Part shown: positions 1-6,522 of the stretch, in pieces
How the letters are laid out: every line of letters begins with the position of its first letter
How positions within the stretch are numbered: the first letter of the stretch is position 1
Assembly (NCBI RefSeq): GCF_900215465.1
Contig: NZ_OBEH01000003.1
Location: 496,001-560,000 of the forward strand
Length of the DNA stretch: 64,000 nucleotides
Source of the DNA: Flagellimonas pacifica
GTDB taxonomy: Bacteria; Bacteroidota; Bacteroidia; Flavobacteriales; Flavobacteriaceae
Direction of reading: 5' to 3'
The notes under the pieces: model-generated
What the model saw: only the letters and a program-made list of their open reading frames with translations
Told to the model about the DNA's origin: nothing
Database searches by the model: none
Translations under genes and position numbers: made by a program

Positions 1-2
1 TT

Positions 3-581
3 ACGGATACCTTGGTCAAGGATTTTGATGGGGAGACGGTATTTTTGTCCAACGGAAATAAGATTCACTCCAAAAATCTTATTTGGGCGGCCGGGGTGTC
101 GGCCAAAACATTTCCAGGTTTTTCTAAAGATAGTTTTGGTACCGGTAGGAGATTGATGACCAATCAATTTAACCAAGTTCATTCATATAATAATATTTAC
201 GCATTGGGCGACTGTGCTTTGGTTTCTGGGGATAATAATTACCCTAAAGGGCATCCACAATTGGCGCAACCTGCTTTGCAGCAAGCAAAAAATCTGGCTG
301 GAAACTTAAGACGAAAAGATAATGCTTGGAAGCCGTTTAAATACCATGATAAAGGTTCCTTGGCCATTATAGGAAGAAATAAGGCAGTGTTGGATTTTCC
401 AGGACAGAAACAATTCTTTAAAGGTTTTGGAGCTTGGATGGTATGGATTTTTGTGCATATTATGGGGCTCGTCAACTTTAAGAACAAAATTAGAACCTTG
501 TACAACTGGCTTGGTTACTACATCTACAAGGACCAATATTTTAGAATGATCATTAAACCTACGGATAGAATCAATAAATAA
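3..581 (+). CDS. ndh: Type II NADH dehydrogenase, C-terminal part (cut by window start)
   Basis: The open frame enters from the left window edge, so only about the last 192 residues are seen. The visible part matches the C-terminal half of single-subunit FAD-dependent NADH:quinone oxidoreductases. It has the stretch LIWAAGV that closes the NAD-binding domain, then NIYALGDCA, the usual second FAD-contact motif, followed by QLAQPALQQAKNLAGN. A hydrophobic stretch near WMVWIFVHIMGLVNF is the probable membrane-contact region of this family. The expected role is non-proton-pumping electron transfer from NADH to menaquinone at the inner membrane. The gene ends ten bases before the next lipoprotein gene on the same strand. 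Identification is by motif recognition; another pyridine-nucleotide-disulphide oxidoreductase is possible. Confidence 0.85.
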   Translation, partial: TDTLVKDFDGETVFLSNGNKIHSKNLIWAAGVSAKTFPGFSKDSFGTGRRLMTNQFNQVHSYNNIYALGDCALVSGDNNYPKGHPQLAQPALQQAKNLAGNLRRKDNAWKPFKYHDKGSLAIIGRNKAVLDFPGQKQFFKGFGAWMVWIFVHIMGLVNFKNKIRTLYNWLGYYIYKDQYFRMIIKPTDRINK

Positions 582-590
582 TAGACTAGT

Positions 591-1346
591 ATGAAAACGT
601 ATAGCATAATGGCGACAGCAATATTTACAGCCCTAATTATGGGCTGCAATACGGAGAAATCGAAAAACAAAATTGAAAATAAGGATATCAGTAAAACTGA
701 GGTACTATCCGATACACTTACCAAGCACTTAAAACCGTTCAATCCCCAATTGCCAACTATTGGGCTCCTGATGTTCAATGGGGTTTTGCAGGGGGAGGTG
801 ATAGCCACTTCAGATGTTTTTGCGAAACCCAATCAAAAAATGGAGCAACTTTTTAACGTAATCACCGTAGCAGAAACCCTAAATCCGATAACCACAGAAG
901 AGGGTATGCATTTTGTTCCTGATTACACTTTTGAGAATTGTCCAAAATTAACGGCCTTATTTGTTCCCAGTGGATATGATATGTTCGCCCATGTGCGCAA
1001 TAAAAAAATGGTGGATTTTATCAGAAAGAAAAACGAGGAAACCCAGTATACGGTCAGTAATTGTGCTGGAGCGCAACTTATTGGTGCCTCTGGAATAGCT
1101 GATGGACATAAAATTGTCACCTATGTTGGCGGTGGAAAACAGTTACAGAAAGATTATCCCAATCTAAAAGTCCAAGATGATAGTTTGGTGACCTTTGTGG
1201 AGGATGGGAAGTTTAGTTCATCCAATGGAAACTTGACGAGCTACATTTCTGCATTGAATTTATTGGAAAAAATGACTAGTGTTGAACATAGGGAATTTGT
1301 AGAAAGCTATTTATACATTGACCAACTTCAAAATTGGAAAAGATAG
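591..1346 (+). CDS. DJ-1/PfpI-family lipoprotein
   Basis: The 251-residue protein begins with a short hydrophobic signal ending in LIMGC, a plausible lipobox with Cys19 as the lipidated residue. The rest is a DJ-1/PfpI (class I glutamine-amidotransferase-like) domain from about residue 55. The nucleophile elbow is VSNCAGAQ with Cys158, and GNLTSYISALNLLE is the typical helix after the catalytic region. Members act as ThiJ/isonitrile hydratase-like enzymes, chaperones or transcription regulators; which one applies here is not visible. A lipid-anchored, extracytoplasmic location is unusual for the family. The gene lies ten bases behind ndh and may be cotranscribed. It is the last gene before the cassette island, and its stop codon lies 72 bases before the first terminal repeat. 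Confidence 0.8.
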   Translation: MKTYSIMATAIFTALIMGCNTEKSKNKIENKDISKTEVLSDTLTKHLKPFNPQLPTIGLLMFNGVLQGEVIATSDVFAKPNQKMEQLFNVITVAETLNPITTEEGMHFVPDYTFENCPKLTALFVPSGYDMFAHVRNKKMVDFIRKKNEETQYTVSNCAGAQLIGASGIADGHKIVTYVGGGKQLQKDYPNLKVQDDSLVTFVEDGKFSSSNGNLTSYISALNLLEKMTSVEHREFVESYLYIDQLQNWKR

Positions 1347-1418
1347 GTATTGTAACAAATAATCTAGCGCCCTTTCCTTCAATTTACGTTAGATTTTTAG
1401 GTGGATTTTCCCGAACTT

Positions 1419-2402
1419 CACGTACCGGTTGCTAAGGAATCATTAACACGATTCTTAGATTAAACGCTGTACATAATTAAAAAAGTCAACTGTGAAACAT
1501 GAAATTGTAAGAAACATATTGATTTTTGGAATAGTTGTTTTATTGTCATTCCTTATTGATTATAAAAAATCTGTTAAGTATTGGTATGTGTTGCTACTCT
1601 TTTTTATAATTGGATTTGCAGATAACATATTAGGTACAATTACAATTGAATATCCTAACACACAACTAATAAAAACGCATAATTGGAATAATGCTTTAAA
1701 CTGTAATTGGAGTCCTAAAATTTATAGTATTGTTTTTGCTTTGCTCTTGTTAATTCCATTAAAAAAAATAATTACACCAGATGAAATTGGATTAAGATTA
1801 GGGCAAAACAAAAACTCAATTAAATTTTCTCTGACTGTAATAGTTTGCGTTTTTTTAACATCGTTGGTACCCGGACTATTAGGCAACAAAGGAGTATTTG
1901 ACACCAAAGCACTGTTGTTTATGGCAATTATGCCGGGATTAAATGAGGAATTAATTTATCGTGGATTTTTACTTGGATTTTTGAATAAGTTGTTCGACAA
2001 AAGATTTAAGTTTCTAGGAACAAATTTTGGATGGGGTGTAATTCTAACTTCAATCGTTTTTGGACTGCTTCATGGTTTTTATTTAACTGATACCTACCAA
2101 ATTGGATTCGATAATGTGCCGAATATTATATTAACTGGTGTTTATGGATTCGTTTTTGCGCTTATGAGAGAAAGAAGTGGAAGCTTGGTCTTTCCTATAA
2201 TTGCCCATAGTACAATTGATTTCTTTCACTTTCTATTTAGAATGATATAAACACCAAACACGACTATGCACAACATTTTGTATAAGTAATGGTACTCCAT
2301 GTGGTAAATATCAAGGTTTGTATCCCGCTCAAATTGTGTAATACTTTGATAGGAGAATGTGCCACGCAAACTGCCGCTTTTCATACAATTTACCGATAAG
2401 TG
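1419..2402 (+). mobile_element. Gene cassette 1 (CPBP protease cargo)
   Basis: The unit runs between an imperfect left terminal repeat CACGTACCGG (1419-1428) and a right repeat CCGATAAGTG (2393-2402). The left end folds as CTAAGGAATC/GATTC-TTAG (1432-1458) around the loop ATTAACAC, followed by TTAAACG (1460-1466). The right end is a long imperfect hairpin with arms TTGTAT (2278-2283) and ATACAA (2383-2388) and inner arms TATCAA (2309-2314) and TTGATA (2346-2351). No recombinase is encoded. The sequence left of it (from 1391, GATTTTTAGGTGGATTTT) resembles the flank of cassette 4. The sequence immediately to the right is a broken purB 3' end. Boundaries are inferred from comparing the four copies in this window. 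Confidence 0.6.
1492..2250 (+). CDS. CPBP-family intramembrane glutamic endopeptidase
   Basis: The product of 252 residues is rich in hydrophobic segments (about six to eight predicted by eye). It carries the CPBP (Abi/Rce1) protease signature: motif 1 EELIYR with Glu152, Glu153 and Arg157, motif 2 FGLLHGF with His194, and motif 3 IAHSTIDFF with His239. Such proteins cleave within or next to the membrane; in bacteria some serve bacteriocin immunity or prenyl-protein-like processing, but the substrate here is unknown. The start chosen is GTG at 1492; no in-frame ATG gives a better N-terminus. It is the sole cargo of cassette 1, is visibly more AT-rich than purB or ndh, and has no co-oriented partner, so horizontal acquisition is likely. 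Confidence 0.85.
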   Translation: MKHEIVRNILIFGIVVLLSFLIDYKKSVKYWYVLLLFFIIGFADNILGTITIEYPNTQLIKTHNWNNALNCNWSPKIYSIVFALLLLIPLKKIITPDEIGLRLGQNKNSIKFSLTVIVCVFLTSLVPGLLGNKGVFDTKALLFMAIMPGLNEELIYRGFLLGFLNKLFDKRFKFLGTNFGWGVILTSIVFGLLHGFYLTDTYQIGFDNVPNIILTGVYGFVFALMRERSGSLVFPIIAHSTIDFFHFLFRMI

Positions 2403-2600
2403 CAATCCCAGATTTCACAATTCTTCGAATGTAAAAACTGCGTATTAATCCTCGTATAATTTGCTGGGGTTATTTGTTTGAGCTCCCCTTTAATAGCATC
2501 TGAAACCTCAAGTGTATCAATAAAATCAGCAATAGACTTTTGGGTTATTTTTTCGTTGGTTCGGGTTAAGCCCTTAAGGGCTTCGCAGAGATTGGGGTAA
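2403..2600 (-). pseudogene. Broken copy of the purB 3' end (remnant A)
   Basis: Read on the minus strand, this piece encodes a near match to the last roughly 50 residues of the intact PurB at 6659-8002, including LKGLTRTNEKITQKS and ITPANYT, and it continues into the same 3' untranslated sequence. It lacks the rest of the gene. A one-base deletion near the end removes the stop codon, so the frame reads NYTRINTQ instead of NYTGI-stop. Its left edge starts exactly at the right terminal repeat of cassette 1, and its right edge passes into a 97-base block shared with remnant B. It is best read as a scar of repeated integration or recombination at the purB 3' end. Confidence 0.85.
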
Positions 2601-2697
2601 TCTTTCGGTCTATTTTGGTAATAAAAGTCACTTCTACGAATTCATATTCTACATCCATCAGTTTGCATTGGATTTTTAAACCGAAAACCTGTAACTT
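2601..2697. repeat. 97-base junction block, copy A
   Basis: This block joins purB remnant A to the left end of cassette 2. It matches positions 4816-4912 with only two differences in 97 bases by direct reading, much closer than the two purB remnants match each other. I see no gene in it. A minus-strand reading frame runs through it into the purB-like frame, but it does not resemble PurB upstream of the junction. Confidence 0.85.
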
Positions 2698-2770
2698 CAC
2701 TTATCGGACGATATAACCCATTAAAACGAGATTATAGCTTAAACGTTATATCCAAGTAAGAAAATCCAAT

Positions 2771-3484
2771 ATGGCATATTCAAATAACATGTCAAGATTA
2801 GCTCGATTAACTTCGATTTTATTGAAGTTACAATCTAAACCTTTTGTATCGGTTAACGATTTAGCCGAACAGTTTGAAGTAAGCAAAAGAACGATTTATA
2901 GAGATTTAGATTCACTTGAACAATCAGGGACACCAATTATTCCCATTGCAGGAAAGGGATACTCTTTAATGGAAGGTTACAATATTCCTCCAGTTATGTT
3001 TACGGAATCAGAAGCAAATGCTATACTCTTTGGACAAAAAATAATAGCCAAAACAAAGGATGAGTCACTTGTTAATGAATTCAACAAGGCGACTGATAAG
3101 ATAAAATCTGTTCTTTTAAACATCCAAAAAGAAAAAACGGATTTTCTTGCAAACAGAACAATAATCGGAAAGAATTTGAAGGAAGAAAGGACAAGTAATT
3201 ACCTTTCTGAAATTCAAAAAGCATTGACGAATTTCCAACTACTAAAAATAGAATACAAAAAAAAAGACACTAAGACAACTACAAGTAGAGAAATTGAACC
3301 ATTTGCCATTTATTATAATCCTTCAGAAAATTGGATTCTGATTGCTTGGTGTCGATTGCGAAAAGATTATAGGAATTTTAGAATAGATAGAATTCAAAAA
3401 TTGAGTAACGAATGGCAACAATTTACACCTCATGAAATGCCGCTGGAAGAATATGTGGAAATTCAAAAGAAAAAGATTTTTTAA
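2771..3484 (+). CDS. YafY-type HTH/WYL transcriptional regulator
   Basis: The protein has 237 residues: an N-terminal HTH_11 winged helix (about residues 7-60, with VSVNDLAEQFEVSKRTIYRD) and a C-terminal WYL-type ligand-sensing domain (about 140-225). The WYL core is seen as EIEPFAIYYNPSENWILIAWC, shortened here to its recognisable parts, followed by RNFRIDRI. Regulators of this class normally control the adjacent gene, so the dehalogenase-like gene 158 bases downstream is the natural target. That gap contains a near-perfect palindrome overlapping a promoter. The first ATG is at 2771; an internal ATG at 2789 (MSRLARL) matches the usual family N-terminus and may be the true start. It is cargo of cassette 2. 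Confidence 0.85.
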   Translation: MAYSNNMSRLARLTSILLKLQSKPFVSVNDLAEQFEVSKRTIYRDLDSLEQSGTPIIPIAGKGYSLMEGYNIPPVMFTESEANAILFGQKIIAKTKDESLVNEFNKATDKIKSVLLNIQKEKTDFLANRTIIGKNLKEERTSNYLSEIQKALTNFQLLKIEYKKKDTKTTTSREIEPFAIYYNPSENWILIAWCRLRKDYRNFRIDRIQKLSNEWQQFTPHEMPLEEYVEIQKKKIF

Positions 3485-3490
3485 AACTCC

Positions 3491-3510
3491 TGTGACAAAG
3501 GGTTGACACA
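3491..3510. promoter_or_regulatory. Probable operator palindrome for the WYL regulator
   Basis: TGTGACAA (3491-3498) and TTGACACA (3503-3510) form an inverted repeat with one mismatch and a four-base spacer. It starts seven bases after the regulator's stop codon and ends ten bases before the -7 box of the next gene, so bound protein would cover the upstream promoter region. Position and symmetry suggest the binding site of the cassette's own regulator; that is inference. Confidence 0.5.
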
Positions 3511-3519
3511 AGACATACT

Positions 3520-3527
3520 TAATTTTG
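3520..3527 (+). promoter_or_regulatory. -7 promoter box for the dehalogenase gene
   Basis: TAATTTTG fits the Bacteroidota -7 consensus TAnnTTTG. It lies 115 bases before the start codon and just after the TTGACACA palindrome arm, so the dehalogenase can be transcribed separately from the regulator. Confidence 0.5.
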
Positions 3528-3642
3528 TAATTACTAACAACCCAAATAGGGAAGTTCGTGCATATAAAAACAATCTTCATAGGTGCACTAAACTTATGCA
3601 GAAGGTTATATACTGATTGCATCAATAATAAAATTACCCAAT

Positions 3643-4500
3643 ATGAAATCACAAAATAAGTCTTGGTTAGACAAAAATGAATATCCGTTCAAGTCTAATT
3701 ATTTTGATCTACCAATAGGAAAAATGCATTATGTTGACGAAGGTACAGGAGCTCCAATTGTATTTGTTCACGGAAATCCAGGTTGGTCGTATGAATTTAG
3801 AAAATCAATTAAAGAGCTTTCAAAAACTAACAGATGTATTGCAGCTGACCATATCGGTTTTGGATTATCAGATAAACCATTCGATTGGAATTATTTACCC
3901 AAAAATCACGCAGATAATTTCGAGAGATTCATCAATCACCTAAAACTGGATAAATTTGTTTTAGTAGTGAACGATTGGGGTGGGCCAATTGGATTATCAT
4001 ATGCAGTAAATAATCCTGAAAGGATAAAACATCTTATGATTACTAATACTTGGATGTGGTCAGTAAAAAATAATCCATCCAGTAAAAGATTCAGCAATTT
4101 TGCAGGTGGAATGATCGGACGTTTCTTGATTAAGAATTTCAATTTCTTTGGTAAGGTAATAATCAAAAACTGTTTAGGAAATAAAAAGTATTTTGACCCA
4201 GCTATTTACAAACATCTTGAAAAACCAAATGATAGAAAAGGTTGTTGGACTTTCCCAAAACAAATAGTTGAATCTGATGATTGGGTACATAGTCTATGGC
4301 AAAAACGTAATAATATACGAGATTTACCAAAATCATTCATCTGGGGTATGAAGGACTTTGCGTTTAGTGAGAAAGACCTTAAAACTTGGATTGAAGAATT
4401 TAAACCTGAAACAGTAATAAAATTGGATGATGTAGGACATTATCCATACGAAGAAGCCACAAGCATATTTAATGAACAATTAAAAAATACCAGCACATAA
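3643..4500 (+). CDS. Haloalkane dehalogenase-like alpha/beta hydrolase
   Basis: This is a 285-residue alpha/beta hydrolase of the dehalogenase branch. The nucleophile elbow reads VVNDWGGPIGL, placing an aspartate (Asp111) where serine hydrolases have serine, with Trp112 following as a halide ligand. The oxyanion region is VFVHGNPGWSYEFR. The catalytic acid is probably Asp238 in WGMKDFAF and the base His266 in DVGHYPYEE. The NTWMWS stretch after the elbow resembles the third subfamily of haloalkane dehalogenases. The predicted reaction is hydrolysis of a carbon-halogen bond in the cytoplasm; the natural substrate is unknown. It is the second gene of cassette 2, probably controlled by the WYL regulator through the palindrome upstream. 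A haloacetate dehalogenase or epoxide hydrolase is less likely. Confidence 0.8.
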   Translation: MKSQNKSWLDKNEYPFKSNYFDLPIGKMHYVDEGTGAPIVFVHGNPGWSYEFRKSIKELSKTNRCIAADHIGFGLSDKPFDWNYLPKNHADNFERFINHLKLDKFVLVVNDWGGPIGLSYAVNNPERIKHLMITNTWMWSVKNNPSSKRFSNFAGGMIGRFLIKNFNFFGKVIIKNCLGNKKYFDPAIYKHLEKPNDRKGCWTFPKQIVESDDWVHSLWQKRNNIRDLPKSFIWGMKDFAFSEKDLKTWIEEFKPETVIKLDDVGHYPYEEATSIFNEQLKNTST

Positions 4501-4618
4501 CAATGTATACAGAAAATAGGTTAGATGGCAGTAAATTCAAGGAGTGTAGCCTCCACTTCAATTTTGCAACAGTTTGAAGCCCGTAATCGCCTATCTGCCA
4601 GATATTCACCAATAAGTG

Positions 4619-4815
4619 CAGCCTCAAATTTCACAATTACTCGAATGTGAAAACTGCATATTAAATCCCGTATAATTCGCTGGGGTTATTTGCTTAAGCT
4701 CGCTTTTTATTGCATCTAAAACTTCAAATGAATCGATAAAATCTGCGATGGATTTCTGGGTGATTTTTCATTGGTACGGGTCAAGCCCTTATGGGCTTCG
4801 CAGGGATTGGGGTAA
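4619..4815 (-). pseudogene. Broken copy of the purB 3' end (remnant B)
   Basis: On the minus strand this encodes the last part of PurB again, with the 3' untranslated sequence attached. It differs from the intact gene and from remnant A at many positions (roughly 15 percent by eye). A one-base deletion near the stop (ACGGGATTTAAT in place of ACTGGGATTTAAT) destroys termination, and the upstream frame is also disturbed. Its left edge abuts the right terminal repeat of cassette 2, and its right edge enters the second copy of the 97-base block. Confidence 0.85.
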
Positions 4816-4912
4816 TCTTTCGGTCTATTTTGGTAATAAAAGTCACTTCTACGAATTCATATTTTACATCCATCAGTTTGCATTGGATTTTTAAACGGAA
4901 AACCTGTAACTT
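4816..4912. repeat. 97-base junction block, copy B
   Basis: This is the second copy of the block at 2601-2697, with two substitutions. It again sits between a purB remnant and the left end of a cassette, here cassette 3. The near identity suggests a recent duplication, or repeated use of the same donor sequence. The intact purB has no corresponding copy. Confidence 0.85.
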
Positions 4913-4985
4913 CACTTGTCGGTCGATATAACCCATTAAAACGAGATTATATCTTAAACGTAGTGTGTAAGCTGAACAAAGGCAA

Positions 4986-5555
4986 ATGAAATACGAAAAT
5001 GTTTGGAATATATATGAAGATTGGTTGCGTAATTTCATCACTTCAAAAGTTGATGATGTCGAAGATGTAAATGATATTTTACAGGAGGTAAGTGTGAAAC
5101 TATACGTATCATTGTTGGAGGAGAAAGAGATCAGAAATCCAAAAAATTGGTTGTTCCAAGTAACTCGTAATACAATCTCTGACTTTTATAGAAAAAAATA
5201 TCTTCGGAAGAATACGTACGAAATATCAAGTGATTTATCAGAACAGACTTGTATTTGCGACTTATCAGATTTTGTGATTAAAAACTACTTGCCGAAAAAA
5301 TACGCGGACACACTTTTCTTAAGTGAAATAGAACAATTGTCGCAAAAAGAAGTTGCCAAAACTTTAGGGATTTCACTAACGGCAACCAAATCTAGAATTC
5401 TGCGCGGAAGAAAAATGTTTAAAGAACTAATCGAAGATTGCCTTAATATTTCTTACAATAAAAAAGGACAGGCAATTGATTTTGAGTTAAAAAACTCTTG
5501 TAGTTTACCAAATGACATCAAAGAAGAAATGCAAAGATTGAATTTGGTGCTCTAA
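4986..5555 (+). CDS. sigZ: RNA polymerase sigma factor SigZ (ECF type)
   Basis: The protein has 189 residues with sigma-70 region 2 at about 5-70 (VEDVNDILQEVSVKLY, WLFQVTRNTISDFYRKK) and region 4 at about 105-150 (QKEVAKTLGISLTATKSRI). The C-terminal tail NISYNKKGQAIDFELKNSC is the short extension typical of the SigZ group rather than of SusCD-type ECF factors. It would redirect RNA polymerase to a small regulon. No anti-sigma gene is adjacent, so control probably works by another route. It is the first gene of cassette 3 and precedes a membrane hydroxylase by 49 bases, its likely target or partner. Mobile cassettes pairing a regulator with an enzyme are a shared theme of cassettes 2 and 3. 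Confidence 0.85.
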   Translation: MKYENVWNIYEDWLRNFITSKVDDVEDVNDILQEVSVKLYVSLLEEKEIRNPKNWLFQVTRNTISDFYRKKYLRKNTYEISSDLSEQTCICDLSDFVIKNYLPKKYADTLFLSEIEQLSQKEVAKTLGISLTATKSRILRGRKMFKELIEDCLNISYNKKGQAIDFELKNSCSLPNDIKEEMQRLNLVL

Positions 5556-5581
5556 TTTGCATCTTTTTCAGTGCTTCTCAC

Positions 5582-5602
5582 GACTACAGTAAAAAAGTAG
5601 TC
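5582..5602 (+). promoter_or_regulatory. Hairpin in front of the hydroxylase start codon
   Basis: GACTAC (5582-5587) and GTAGTC (5597-5602) form a perfect six-base inverted repeat with a nine-base AT-rich loop, ending two bases before the ATG at 5605. In RNA it would occupy the ribosome-binding region and could dampen translation of the second gene. It could also be a DNA operator; the sequence alone does not decide. Confidence 0.4.
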
Positions 5603-5604
5603 AA

Positions 5605-6522
5605 ATGAACTCAAAAAAAGTATTGTCATTAACAGCCGTTCCTGCATTATTAACTATTAGTATGGTGTTTGGGTATGTTGCAATTTTAGAAGATTGGAAT
5701 TTGCTCTTATGCTCATTTATTATCTTATTTTTTTCTTTTAGCTCTATTTATTTTTTAGAAAGAATTATTCCTTTAAATGAAAGTTGGAGGATCCATAAGG
5801 GAACAATCCTAACCGAAGTTCTTCACTTTAGCATATCTATTGGACTTTTTGATGCTATTGGTAAAACGGTGGCTCTATGGTTTGTTCTATTAATTCAAAG
5901 TAACTTTTTTGAAGTAAACCCTACTTGGAGCTGGTTGCCATTTTGGTTAATCTTTATAATAGCAAATATTGTTGGGGAATTCCTACCATACTTATATCAT
6001 CGTATTAGCCATAAAGGAAATGCAAATTCTGTTTTCAGTCTTTTTCTTTGGCAAGTACATTCAATTCACCACATTTCAGAACAATTAAATTGGTTTAAAA
6101 CAAATTGGATGCATCCGTTAAATATGTTGCTGAACACTTTTTTAAAAATTGCACCACTCTTATTACTTGGGTTTAGCGAGTCCATCATATTTCTTGTAGG
6201 CATTTTTCATATAATGGTTGCTTATCTATCCCATTCCAATATATTGGTAAAAACTGGCTTTTTAGATTACATCATTGTTACACCTAAAATCCACCATTTT
6301 CATCACAGTAAAAAAATGGATGAGGCAAAGAATTATGGAAATATAATTCCTTTTTGGGATTTGGTTTTTGGTACATTCTACAACAGGAATGGTTATGTAG
6401 AAAAGGTTGGTGTCAATAAGGCCTTTTACAAATATCCAGAAAAGACAAATTATATTAAACAAGTAGTATTTCCTTTTAAAGGGTATAAATATTGTTGCAA
6501 CAAAACCATTTCAAAAAATTAA
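5605..6522 (+). CDS. Sterol desaturase/fatty acid hydroxylase family membrane protein
   Basis: This is a 305-residue integral membrane protein with about five or six hydrophobic segments. It has the histidine clusters of the di-iron fatty acid hydroxylase superfamily: HRISH from residue 132, HSIHH from 152 and HHFHH from 230. These ligands bind two irons and support O2-dependent hydroxylation or desaturation of a lipid, sterol-like or carotenoid substrate in the membrane. The true substrate is not visible. It follows sigZ by 49 bases within cassette 3 and its start is preceded by a small hairpin. The C-terminal tail is basic and cytoplasmic. It has no homologue elsewhere in the window, and its AT-rich composition fits acquisition with the cassette. 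Confidence 0.85.
   Translation: MNSKKVLSLTAVPALLTISMVFGYVAILEDWNLLLCSFIILFFSFSSIYFLERIIPLNESWRIHKGTILTEVLHFSISIGLFDAIGKTVALWFVLLIQSNFFEVNPTWSWLPFWLIFIIANIVGEFLPYLYHRISHKGNANSVFSLFLWQVHSIHHISEQLNWFKTNWMHPLNMLLNTFLKIAPLLLLGFSESIIFLVGIFHIMVAYLSHSNILVKTGFLDYIIVTPKIHHFHHSKKMDEAKNYGNIIPFWDLVFGTFYNRNGYVEKVGVNKAFYKYPEKTNYIKQVVFPFKGYKYCCNKTISKN

Larger units (their letters stand above)
2698..4618 (+). mobile_element. Gene cassette 2 (WYL regulator and dehalogenase cargo)
   Basis: The unit is bounded by CACTTATCGG (2698-2707) and CCAATAAGTG (4609-4618). The left end has an imperfect hairpin (GATATAA paired with TTATAGC) around the conserved loop ATTAAAAC (2720-2727), then TTAAACG (2739-2745). The right end has nested arms TGTATA (4504-4509) with TATTCA (4603-4608), and ATAGG (4516-4520) with CCTAT (4590-4594), plus a small GGAG/CTCC hairpin in the middle. 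It carries two genes and no recombinase. On its right lies purB remnant B. Limits are set by comparison with cassettes 1, 3 and 4. Confidence 0.65.

Noticed and set aside
1460-2272. Canonical integron attC sites (RYYYAAC/GTTRRRY) at the cassette ends
   Set aside because: The ends have AAC and GTT cores and folded arms, but the sequences TTAAACGTT and ACAAC do not fit the consensus, and no IntI gene is visible. I keep the attC comparison only as a structural analogy.
4781-5041. 86-residue minus-strand frame over the junction block and sigZ start
   Set aside because: It is built from purB remnant, junction block and the antisense of sigZ, has no signal of its own, and is interrupted in the other copy.
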